Source: UBA3305 sp002373555
Lineage (GTDB): Bacteria; Bacillota; Clostridia; Lachnospirales; Lachnospiraceae
Direction: 5' to 3'
NCBI GenBank assembly: GCA_946612455.1
Contig: CAMOER010000064.1
Location: 1-6,362 of the forward strand
DNA: 6,362 bases
The notes below the pieces were generated by a model. The model was not told where the DNA came from and made no database searches. It saw only the letters and a program-made list of their open reading frames with translations. Made by a program: the position numbers and the translations under genes. Position 1 is the first letter of the stretch, and every line of letters begins with the position of its first letter. Shown here piece by piece: positions 1-5,675 of this stretch.

Positions 1-95
1 TGATACGGGTATAGTATATCATAAAACCTATCTTAATGAAATCTACCTACCATTGATGCCTGTCCCCATGGGTTACGGAAGAGAGGAGGAGAGCC

Positions 96-734
96 ATGCA
101 GGATCTTTCCGTTTTCAGGAACAGAACACCGGCAATGATCGGGGAGCACAGCATCCGCCATTCCGCGGTCATGATCCCGGTCATGGAAATGCAGGATGGT
201 CTGCATCTTCTGTTCGAAGTCCGCTCCGAAAAGCTGGAGCACCAGCCGGGCGATATCTGTTTCCCGGGCGGCGGCATGGAAGAAGGTGAAACGCCGGAAG
301 CAGCCGCACTGCGGGAAATGACCGAAGAACTCCTGGTGACATCCGAGCAGGCGGAGATCATCGGTCCTGCAGATGTCTTTGCCGCCGGGACCAGATGCGT
401 ATATCCTTATGTGTGCCTGCTGCGGTCATATGACTTCCGTTTCAGCGAAGACGAAGTCGCGGAAGTCTTCACCGTTCCGCTCTCTTTCTTCCTGGAAAAT
501 GCGCCGGAGATCCATAAGGTGGTCTACCGGCCGGAATTTCGGGAGGATTTTCCGTTTGAGAAGATCCACGGCGGCCGGCAGTACGGCTGGAGGGCGCAGG
601 AGGACAGCATCCTGTTCTATGAATACGAAGGACATGTGATCTGGGGCATGACGGCGAAGATCGTGCAGGCATTTATTGCCGTGCTCACAGGCCCGGAGCA
701 GAAAAAAGCGGTTGCGGAAAAGACCGTACTGTGA
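96..734 (+). CDS. Nudix hydrolase, CoA-pyrophosphatase-like
   Basis: This 212-residue cytoplasmic Nudix hydrolase probably cleaves a nucleoside diphosphate linked to another moiety. The Nudix box spans residues 59-81: G59, E65, then R73-E74-M75-T76-E77-E78, whose glutamates bind the catalytic divalent metal. The usual glycine near the end of the box is L80. Just before the box, residues 39-59 (VRS at 42-44, G52, FPGG at 56-59) resemble the extended motif of CoA pyrophosphatases, with E48 where that motif has arginine. The length suits the CoA pyrophosphatase group, so coenzyme A or a related dinucleotide is a plausible but unproven substrate. The start is set by a GAGAGGAGGAGA ribosome binding site directly upstream. 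It is probably the first gene of a rightward operon, 51 bases ahead of the next gene. Confidence 0.9.
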   Translation: MQDLSVFRNRTPAMIGEHSIRHSAVMIPVMEMQDGLHLLFEVRSEKLEHQPGDICFPGGGMEEGETPEAAALREMTEELLVTSEQAEIIGPADVFAAGTRCVYPYVCLLRSYDFRFSEDEVAEVFTVPLSFFLENAPEIHKVVYRPEFREDFPFEKIHGGRQYGWRAQEDSILFYEYEGHVIWGMTAKIVQAFIAVLTGPEQKKAVAEKTVL

Positions 735-785
735 TAGATTGGCAGACCGGTAATACTTTTCAGACAGGAGACAGGATTCATTAAG

Positions 786-1427
786 ATGCAGACATCGGAA
801 AGTTTTCATTTAAGTGCGCTTCTCTCTTTTTCCGGAGGGCTGCAGGACGCGTATACCTATAATATGCGGGACGGGGTGTTCGCCAACGCCCAGACCGGCA
901 ATGTTGTGCTGATGAGCCAGAACCTGATGCTGGGCAATCCGGTAAAAAGCATGCACTACATGCTCCCGCTGGTCTCCTTTGCCGCAGGCATTTTTCTGGC
1001 GGAGAGGATCGAGAGCAGATTTAAAAACAGCAGGAAGATTCACTGGAGACAGATCATTCTGTTGATCGAGGTTGTCATGCTGGCACTGGTAGGCATGATG
1101 CCGGCCGGGCTGAACATGGCGGCAAATATGATGGTCTCCTTTACCTGCGCCATGCAGGTGCAGACGTTCCGGAAGGTGCACGGCTACGGTTATGCCAGCA
1201 CCATGTGCATCGGAAATCTGCGGAGCGGGACGGAGAGCCTGTCGCATTATATCCGGACGAAAGAGAAGAGCTTTCTGTACAAAGCAATGCATTTCTTCGG
1301 GATCATTTTTGTCTTTGCAGTCGGCGCGGGACTCGGCGGTGTTGCCTGCGGATGGTTCGGCTACCGGACGATCTGGGTCTCGCCGGTGATCCTGTTTACG
1401 GTCATGCTGATGATGATCCGGAAATGA
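786..1427 (+). CDS. DUF1275 (YoaK) family membrane protein
   Basis: This is a 213-residue integral membrane protein of the DUF1275/YoaK family, whose molecular function is not established. The family signature is clear: GGLQDAYTY at 17-25, VFANAQTGNVVLM at 31-43, and a second motif with CIGNLRSGTESL at 141-152, where family members usually have TGNLR. Hydrophobic segments lie near residues 34-48, 57-72, 88-104, 108-125, 168-190 and 194-211, in line with about six membrane helices. The start has AGGAG at 766-770 (15 bases away, rather long) and a closer AGGA at 773-776 (9 bases away). It lies 51 bases after the Nudix gene and 66 bases before the flavodoxin gene with no terminator in either gap, so co-transcription is likely. 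Nothing in the sequence shows a substrate. Confidence 0.9.
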   Translation: MQTSESFHLSALLSFSGGLQDAYTYNMRDGVFANAQTGNVVLMSQNLMLGNPVKSMHYMLPLVSFAAGIFLAERIESRFKNSRKIHWRQIILLIEVVMLALVGMMPAGLNMAANMMVSFTCAMQVQTFRKVHGYGYASTMCIGNLRSGTESLSHYIRTKEKSFLYKAMHFFGIIFVFAVGAGLGGVACGWFGYRTIWVSPVILFTVMLMMIRK

Positions 1428-1493
1428 TAAGGGACGGAGGCAAGGACTTTGTTCCCGCGCCAAAAAACAAAAAGGGAGAAGGATACGCATAAG

Positions 1494-2312
1494 ATGAAAA
1501 TCGGGAAATCATTAAAATTCAGGAGAACCTTTTTCTGCATTGCAGTTCTGATGGCGGCCTGGATGCTGCTGTCCCCGCTTGCGGCACAGACGGTTTCCGC
1601 AGCCGGGAAACCTTCCATCAGCTGTCAGTCGCTTCTTTTGAAGAAGGGACAGAGCTGCAGGCTGAAACTCAGCCATGCAAAGAAAGTTAAATGGAAATCT
1701 TCCAAACCGAAAGTGGCTTCGGTAAACAGTTCCGGAAAGGTAAAAGCGAAAAAGGCAGGCAATGCCGTTATCACGGCTGTTTACAAAAAGAAAAAATACA
1801 AATGCAGCGTGACGGTCTCTGACGGGAAGAAGGATACGCTTGTTGTATTTTTCTCGGCCACCGGAACGACGGCCGGAGCGGCAAAGAAGGTAAGGAAGGC
1901 CGCCGGCGCGGATATCATCCGACTGATGCCGAAGAAGAAGTATTCAGAGAAGGATCTGGATTATCACAATGATAACTGTCGTGCGACGAGAGAACAGAAC
2001 AGCGCCTCTGCAAGACCGGCGATGGCAACAGTGATCAGAAATCTTTCTCAGTACAAGACCGTGTACCTGGGGTATCCGATCTGGTGGGGGAAGGAACCGA
2101 AACTGATTCGCACATTTCTGGATCAATACAGCATGAAACGCAAGACAGTCGTTCCTTTCTGCACCAGCGGATCCAGCGGAATTTCCGGCAGCATGGCCGG
2201 GATCCGGGAAGGCGCGAAGGGAGCGCAGATCCTCGGGGGAAAAGATCTGACAGCTATGAGCAGAAAAGAGGTTTCCGCATGGGTGTCGGAGATCGGTCAG
2301 GAACAGAAATGA
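1494..2312 (+). CDS. Exported Big_2 domain-flavodoxin fusion protein
   Basis: This 272-residue protein combines three parts. Residues 1-36 form a Sec signal peptide: a basic start (KIGKSLKFRR), a hydrophobic core at 13-31, and a likely cleavage after VSA at 36. No lipobox cysteine is seen, so release rather than lipid anchoring is expected. Residues 39-109 form a lysine-rich bacterial Ig-like (Big_2) domain, with VKWKSSKPKVASVNSSGKV at 65-83 as its hallmark. Residues 114-268 form a flavodoxin-like domain with FMN-loop candidates SATGTT at 121-126, YPIWWGKEP at 194-202 and TSGSSG at 224-229. It probably carries FMN and transfers electrons outside the membrane or at the cell wall. The ATG at 1494 is chosen because AAGGA sits 10 bases upstream and the signal peptide then begins properly; an upstream in-frame TTG at 1449 would add 15 charged residues. 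The next gene follows after 20 bases. Confidence 0.88.
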   Translation: MKIGKSLKFRRTFFCIAVLMAAWMLLSPLAAQTVSAAGKPSISCQSLLLKKGQSCRLKLSHAKKVKWKSSKPKVASVNSSGKVKAKKAGNAVITAVYKKKKYKCSVTVSDGKKDTLVVFFSATGTTAGAAKKVRKAAGADIIRLMPKKKYSEKDLDYHNDNCRATREQNSASARPAMATVIRNLSQYKTVYLGYPIWWGKEPKLIRTFLDQYSMKRKTVVPFCTSGSSGISGSMAGIREGAKGAQILGGKDLTAMSRKEVSAWVSEIGQEQK

Positions 2313-2332
2313 AGCAGAAGAAGGAGATCTTT

Positions 2333-3481
2333 ATGAAATACCGCGCACTTGGAAATACCGGTCTGATGATCAGCGAGATCGGAATGGGCTGCGAAGGCTT
2401 TGCCGAAGACAATTACAGCATGGCGAAGAAGATGTTCGATCTGGCCGAGGAACTCGGCATCAACTATTTTGATCTTTATGCGTCGGATCCGCAGATGAGA
2501 AAAGCGGTCGGCGATGCGATCGCAGGACGGCGGGAGAAGTTCTTCATACAGTCACACATCTGTTCCGTATGGAAGAACGGGCAGTACAAAAGGAGCCGGA
2601 AGCTTGACGAAGTAAAGACCGGATTCGCGGAGATGATGGAACTTCTCGGAACGGATTATCTGGATGTCGGCATGATCCATTACTGCGATTCCCTGTCTGA
2701 CTGGGAGGATATCATAAAGAACGGGATCCTGGATTATGCAATGGAACTGAAACGATCCGGAAGGATCCGCCATATCGGCCTCTCCAGTCATAATCCGCAG
2801 GTGGCGCAGAAAGCCGTGGAAACAGGAAAGATCGAAGTGCTGATGTTCTCCGTCAATCCGTGCTACGATCTTCAGCCGGCAGGCGAGGATGTAGAGGATC
2901 TGTGGGCGGATGAAGCTTATGAAAACGTGCTTACGAATATGGATCCGGAACGGCAGCATCTGTATGAAACCTGTCAGCGGATGGGCGTCGGCATCACGGT
3001 CATGAAATGCTTCGGCGGCGGGGATCTTCTGGATGCTTCGCTGTCCCCTGCCGGTGCGGCGCTTACGGTAAACCAGTGCATTCATTACGCGCTGACACGT
3101 CCGGCCGTCGCATCCGTCATGTCCGGCGCACACAGCCCGGAACAGCTTCGGGAGAGTGCCGCATATGAAAAAGCTTCGGACGAGGAAAGAGATTATGCCG
3201 GCGCATTTGCGTCCTTTCCGAAGATCCGGTGGGAAGGACACTGCATGTACTGCAGTCACTGCAGGCCCTGTCCCGTGGATATCTCTGTGGCGGATGTGAC
3301 AAAATTTCTGCATCTGGCGGAAGCGCAGGGGAAGATCCCGGAAACTGTCCGGGAGCATTATGCGGTGCTGGCGCATCATGCATCCGAATGTATTCAGTGC
3401 GGCGCATGCGAGACACGCTGTCCTTTCGGCGTGCAGATCCGGAAGAACATGCGCAGGGCCGCGGAAGTGTTCGGGTATTGA
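2333..3481 (+). CDS. Aldo/keto reductase with C-terminal 2[4Fe-4S] domain
   Basis: This 382-residue cytoplasmic protein has an N-terminal aldo/keto reductase barrel (about 1-275) and a C-terminal ferredoxin-like domain. The domain has two cysteine sets: C304, C307, C310, C313-P and C353, C356, C359, C363-P, enough for two [4Fe-4S] clusters. The barrel is recognised from YRALGNTGLMISEIGMGC at 3-20, INYFDLYA at 43-50, YLDVGMIH at 109-116 and GRIRHIGLSSH at 143-153. The catalytic tetrad looks altered: Asp47 and His116 are present, but the tyrosine position (Asp plus 5) is D52, and the lysine normally in a TK pair is H75. It may therefore be an unusual or non-NADPH reductase, possibly fed by its clusters. 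The start at 2333 has AAGGAG 6 bases upstream. An ATG at 2309 overlapping the flavodoxin stop would add eight residues and is less likely. It is probably co-expressed with the flavodoxin. Confidence 0.92.
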   Translation: MKYRALGNTGLMISEIGMGCEGFAEDNYSMAKKMFDLAEELGINYFDLYASDPQMRKAVGDAIAGRREKFFIQSHICSVWKNGQYKRSRKLDEVKTGFAEMMELLGTDYLDVGMIHYCDSLSDWEDIIKNGILDYAMELKRSGRIRHIGLSSHNPQVAQKAVETGKIEVLMFSVNPCYDLQPAGEDVEDLWADEAYENVLTNMDPERQHLYETCQRMGVGITVMKCFGGGDLLDASLSPAGAALTVNQCIHYALTRPAVASVMSGAHSPEQLRESAAYEKASDEERDYAGAFASFPKIRWEGHCMYCSHCRPCPVDISVADVTKFLHLAEAQGKIPETVREHYAVLAHHASECIQCGACETRCPFGVQIRKNMRRAAEVFGY

Positions 3482-3729
3482 GATTTTACGCAGAATGCTC
3501 ATCGGATGTGTACTGCCCGTACAGATACCGGCTGCTGCAGCAGGAAACCGAGCAGAGGCACCGGAACGGAAAAGGCAGTGATCACATCATAAATGCTGAT
3601 CCCGAAAGAAGTCATGCTGACTGCTGATGGAAGAAAAACGGTGGAAGAAAACGGCGCATTACAGTACAATAACGGCATGAGATTGCAGCATATGTTATGA
3701 ACCGTCTGCAGAGGAGAAGGGAGAACGTT
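3482..3729. other. 248-base gap between the reductase and LUD genes
   Basis: No convincing gene was found here. The gap holds a self-complementary CTGCTGCAGCAG near 3530-3541 and an imperfect tandem duplication at 3628-3654 (TGGAAGAAAAACGG followed by TGGAAGAAAACGG). There is no stem followed by a T-run, so the reductase transcript is not clearly ended. A TACAAT at 3665-3670 could be a -10 for the LUD gene, but no good -35 stands 17 bases before it. The LUD gene may be served by a weak local promoter, by readthrough, or by both. Confidence 0.5.
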
Positions 3730-4335
3730 ATGGATTTTACGAATGTCAAAGAAAATCTGGAAAAACTGGGATATGCGGTCGCATGCTTTGAGACGAAAGA
3801 GGAAGCGGCGGACTATATCGATGCAAAGGTGGACGGGACGACTGTCGGCTTCGGCGGTTCTGCCACGCTGCATGAGATGGGACTGTATGAAAAGCTGTCC
3901 TCACACAATGAAGTCTACTGGCACCACAAGCTGCCGGAAGGCACGGACCATATGACGGTCCGGAAGCAGGCGGCTGCCGCGAAGGTGTACTTTTCCTCCG
4001 TGAACGGACTGGCGGAGACCGGCGAGATCATCAATATCGACGGCATGGGAAACCGCCTGGCGTCCATCTTTTTCGGACATGAGAAGGTGTTTCTGGTCGT
4101 CGGCGCGAACAAGATCGCACCGGATTACGATGCTGCTCTGTGGCGTGCCAGAAATATTGCCTCACCGAAGAATGCGCAGCGCCTCGGCATGAAGACCCCC
4201 TGCGCTGTGAAGGGAGACAGATGTTATAATTGCAGCAGTCCGGACCGGATCTGCAGAGGGCTGTCCGTACACTGGCGCAACCTGATGGGATCGGATACGG
4301 AGATCGTGCTGATCAATGAAGAACTGGGATACTGA
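3730..4335 (+). CDS. LUD domain (LutC/YkgG-like) protein with four-cysteine motif
   Basis: This 201-residue cytoplasmic protein belongs to the LUD family (formerly DUF162), which includes LutC of the lactate-utilisation complex. Recognisable parts are VGFGGSATLHEMGL at 39-52 and VYWHHK at 62-67, then ADP/NAD-like fold segments around 85-130 (SSVNGLAETGEI, VFLVVGANKIAPD). Near the C-terminus there is a C158, C165, C168, C175 arrangement (spacing x6, x2, x6), which could bind metal or an Fe-S cluster. Stand-alone clostridial LUD proteins often carry a motif of this kind. No LutA or LutB gene is in the window, so a role in lactate oxidation is not shown; an unidentified redox role fits the neighbours. 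The ATG at 3730 follows an AGGAGAAGGGAG ribosome binding site. An in-frame ATG at 3697 lies before that site and is unlikely. A strong terminator follows 10 bases after the stop. Confidence 0.88.
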   Translation: MDFTNVKENLEKLGYAVACFETKEEAADYIDAKVDGTTVGFGGSATLHEMGLYEKLSSHNEVYWHHKLPEGTDHMTVRKQAAAAKVYFSSVNGLAETGEIINIDGMGNRLASIFFGHEKVFLVVGANKIAPDYDAALWRARNIASPKNAQRLGMKTPCAVKGDRCYNCSSPDRICRGLSVHWRNLMGSDTEIVLINEELGY

Positions 4336-4345
4336 TCACAAAGCG

Positions 4346-4370
4346 AAGCGGCGTCTGACGCCGCTTTTTT
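4346..4370 (+). terminator. Intrinsic terminator after the LUD gene
   Basis: A 9-bp perfect stem (AAGCGGCGT paired with ACGCCGCTT) with a CTG loop runs into six Ts at 4365-4370. It starts 10 bases after the LUD stop codon and ends the rightward gene block. Confidence 0.93.
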
Positions 4371-4400
4371 AATCGATCGTGGGAAAAGGCATCGCAGGTT

Positions 4401-4428
4401 AAAAAAGGAGCTGCCGTATGGCAGCTCC
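4401..4428 (-). terminator. Intrinsic terminator of the leftward micropeptide unit
   Basis: Read on the minus strand, a perfect 9-bp stem (GGAGCTGCC paired with GGCAGCTCC) with an ATAC loop is followed directly by six Ts. On the plus strand the hairpin has As before it and no T-run after it, so it works only leftward. It lies 54 bases after the stop of the 24-codon ORF. No other leftward gene is in range, so it is strong evidence that the small unit is real. Confidence 0.88.
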
Positions 4429-4482
4429 CGGTTCCTCGCATGACCCTCACAGTATGCTTTGGAAATGACACCCGTTGGAAGT

Positions 4483-4557
4483 TCAGATACCTTTAAGGGT
4501 ATCCGTACGTGTAGCAATACCAAAAGTGAACTCACTGATAAAATGTAAAAACTTCAT
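4483..4557 (-). CDS. 24-residue micropeptide, divergent from the LysR gene
   Basis: This small ORF is too short for usual gene callers. It encodes 24 residues, starting MKFLHFISEF and ending TDTLKGI. The N-terminal half is aromatic and hydrophobic (F3, L4, F6, I7, F10, F12, I14), the C-terminal half polar (T16, R17, T18, D19, T20, K22). There is no cysteine and no full membrane span. Translation signals are excellent: AAGGAGGT lies 6 bases before the ATG. A promoter lies upstream and an intrinsic terminator downstream, so it is a stand-alone unit rather than a leader for another gene. It faces away from a LysR regulator across a perfect dyad, so LysR control is likely. I do not recognise the peptide. 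It could be a signal peptide or pheromone, a small effector of the regulator or of a membrane protein, a toxin, or the coding part of a dual-function small RNA. Confidence 0.72.
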   Translation of the reverse strand: MKFLHFISEFTFGIATRTDTLKGI

Positions 4558-4591
4558 GATGATACCTCCTTAAAAGTATTTTTGTTTTCAT
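4532..4591 (-). CDS. Possible overlapping upstream mini-ORF (19 residues)
   Basis: Within the leader of the micropeptide transcript, GAGG lies 5 bases before an ATG that opens a 19-codon frame starting MKTKILLRRY. The frame passes through the AAGGAGGT of the main ORF and stops inside it, in a different frame. Its start codon lies in the 3' arm of the leader hairpin. It may be a chance frame, or an upstream ORF that modulates translation of the 24-residue peptide. Confidence 0.25.
   Translation of the reverse strand: MKTKILLRRYHHEVFTFYQ
4564..4571 (-). promoter_or_regulatory. Strong ribosome binding site of the micropeptide
   Basis: AAGGAGGT on the minus strand is almost fully complementary to the 3' end of 16S rRNA and lies 6 bases before the ATG at 4557. 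It is a closer match than those of the long genes in the window and is the main reason for calling the ORF. Confidence 0.8.
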
Positions 4592-4620
4592 GTCTTCCTC
4601 TGTGTAAGACATGTTTTTTT
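4589..4620 (+). terminator. Rightward terminator-like hairpin inside the small leader
   Basis: On the plus strand an 8-bp stem (CATGTCTT with AAGACATG, 9-base loop) is followed by seven Ts at 4614-4620, the form of an intrinsic terminator. It would stop rightward readthrough before the LysR gene. On the minus strand the same hairpin lies in the 5' leader of the micropeptide and has no T-run, so there it is only a leader stem. Confidence 0.6.
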
Positions 4621-4629
4621 GTTGTCTTT

Positions 4630-4658
4630 ATAATAATTCAAAGAATGAAAAATGTGAA
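4630..4658 (-). promoter_or_regulatory. Leftward promoter of the micropeptide unit
   Basis: On the minus strand, TTCACA (4658-4653, 5 of 6 to the -35 consensus) and TATTAT (4635-4630, 5 of 6 to the -10 consensus) are separated by exactly 17 bases. The predicted start of transcription is near 4623, giving a leader of about 65 bases before the ATG. Confidence 0.65.
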
Positions 4659-4670
4659 ATATGAATAATA

Positions 4671-4699
4671 TTGCATTTACTATACAAATCCGATATAGT
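4671..4699 (+). promoter_or_regulatory. Probable promoter of the LysR gene
   Basis: TTGCAT (4671-4676) and TATAGT (4694-4699) are separated by 17 bases. The -10 matches 5 of 6, but the -35 matches only TTG. Both elements are parts of the inverted repeat, so a protein bound there would block RNA polymerase. The predicted transcript start is near 4706, about 46 bases before the ATG. Confidence 0.5.
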
Positions 4700-4706
4700 A
4701 AATGCA
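4672..4706. promoter_or_regulatory. 13-bp perfect inverted repeat, likely LysR operator
   Basis: TGCATTTACTATA and TATAGTAAATGCA form a perfect 13-bp dyad around a 9-base AT-rich spacer. It lies between a LysR gene and its divergent neighbour, where LysR-family proteins bind. Its centre, near 4689, is about 66 bases upstream of the predicted start of the small transcript, the classical position of the LysR recognition site. It also coincides with the predicted promoter of the regulator, which would give autorepression. The link to this LysR protein is inferred from position and symmetry. Confidence 0.72.
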
Positions 4707-4751
4707 GAAATAAAGACAATTATAAACGGAATCGTAAAAGGAGATGATCGG

Positions 4752-5675
4752 ATGGATCTGAAGGCGCTCAGATATTTTACGTGTGTTGCCATGGAAGGAA
4801 ACTTTACCCGCGCGGCAGAAAGACTGATGATGAGCCAGCCGCCGCTTTCCATGGCGGTCAGGGAACTGGAAAGAGAGCTCGGTGTTACGCTGTTCATCAG
4901 AGGGAAACGGCAGGTCACCCTGACGGAAGCCGGCCGGTTCCTTCTGCAGCGCGCCAGCCAGATGCTGGAACTGGCGGATAAAGTCGAGGCGGAAATGGCG
5001 GGCTTCAAGGATAATCTGACCGGCCGGCTGAGCCTGGCCACGGTCGACGGGATGGCACCTTTCCTCGCTGCGGGATGGATCAGCGGCTTCATGGAAGAGT
5101 TTCCGAAGGTCAAATTTGATCTGTGGAACGGAAGCTCGGATGACATCATCGACCGTCTGAACAGAGGGCTGGCGGATGTGGCGATCGTCGCGGCACCGTA
5201 TGATGCGGAGCATCTGGAGGGCCTGATCGTCGGCAGAGAACCGTGGACAGCCCTCATGTCGAAGGAGCATCCGATCGCTCAGGAGCCGGGCGATACGGTG
5301 CCGCTTCGGCGGCTGGCCGGCGAGAAGCTGATCGTACCGCAGAGAAGATCCAGGATCGATGCGATCGGGAACTGGTTCCGGGAGATCGGTGAAGAGATGA
5401 ACGCAGTATGTACGCTTTCCAGTTATGAAGACGCCGTGGCGATGGCAGAGCAGAATGTCGGCGTCTGTATTTTCCCGCAGACAACAAAGGATGCCGGCGA
5501 GAGCGTCACCGGCAAGGTCATTACCGATCCGGCCAGATATGCGGAATATGTCCTGGTCCGTCCGAAGGTCAGGGTATCGTCATCGCTGGCGGATGAATTT
5601 GTCAATTTCGTGGAAGATATGACGGAAGCAGGACTGGTCCGGCGGATGGATCCGGAGGGCGGCCGTCTGCTGTAG
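4752..5675 (+). CDS. LysR-family transcriptional regulator
   Basis: This 307-residue cytoplasmic DNA-binding regulator has the standard LysR layout. Residues 1-60 are the winged helix-turn-helix (LKALRYFTCVAMEGNFTRAA at 3-22, then SQPPLSMAVRELERELGVTL at 28-47 and the TLTEAG turn at 56-61). Residues 62-88 are the linker helix, and residues 91-290 the effector-binding domain (GRLSLATVDGM at 91-101, GLADVAIVAAP at 139-149, VGVCIFPQT at 236-244). Its effector cannot be told from sequence. The start at 4752 has AAGGAG 8 bases upstream; an in-frame TTG at 4671 lies within the operator and is rejected. The gene diverges from the 24-codon ORF and probably controls both it and itself. Its 3' end runs into a truncated opposing gene, and no terminator is visible after the stop. 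Confidence 0.93.
   Translation: MDLKALRYFTCVAMEGNFTRAAERLMMSQPPLSMAVRELERELGVTLFIRGKRQVTLTEAGRFLLQRASQMLELADKVEAEMAGFKDNLTGRLSLATVDGMAPFLAAGWISGFMEEFPKVKFDLWNGSSDDIIDRLNRGLADVAIVAAPYDAEHLEGLIVGREPWTALMSKEHPIAQEPGDTVPLRRLAGEKLIVPQRRSRIDAIGNWFREIGEEMNAVCTLSSYEDAVAMAEQNVGVCIFPQTTKDAGESVTGKVITDPARYAEYVLVRPKVRVSSSLADEFVNFVEDMTEAGLVRRMDPEGGRLL

Noticed and set aside
1..30. TATAGT at 10-15 as the -10 of the Nudix operon promoter
   Set aside because: Any matching -35 would lie outside the window, so the promoter cannot be confirmed.
810..1490. Long leftward open frame opposite the DUF1275 gene
   Set aside because: Rich in His, Arg, Gln and Pro with no recognisable domain; an antisense shadow of a well-supported gene.
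2084..2332. GTG-initiated 83-residue N-terminal extension of the aldo/keto reductase
   Set aside because: It overlaps the flavodoxin gene in another frame, has polar non-homologous sequence, and the AAGGAG at 2321-2326 fixes the start at 2333.
2552..3502. Long leftward open frame opposite the reductase gene
   Set aside because: Low-complexity antisense composition and no family motif; the opposite strand carries an unambiguous protein.
3495..3581. Rightward 28-residue ORF resembling a signal peptide after the reductase gene
   Set aside because: No Shine-Dalgarno sequence before the ATG, and nothing follows the signal-like stretch.
3499..3615. Leftward 38-residue hydrophobic ORF in the 248-base gap
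   Set aside because: No ribosome binding site, promoter or terminator accompanies it; it could be a gene remnant but cannot be supported.
4224..4535. GTG-started leftward frame of 103 residues across the terminators
   Set aside because: It has no ribosome binding site, passes through two terminator hairpins and overlaps the LUD gene; the 24-codon ORF in another frame has far better signals.
4671..4751. TTG-initiated 27-residue extension of the LysR protein
   Set aside because: It would start inside the operator dyad, ahead of the helix-turn-helix domain, and AAGGAG lies before the ATG at 4752.
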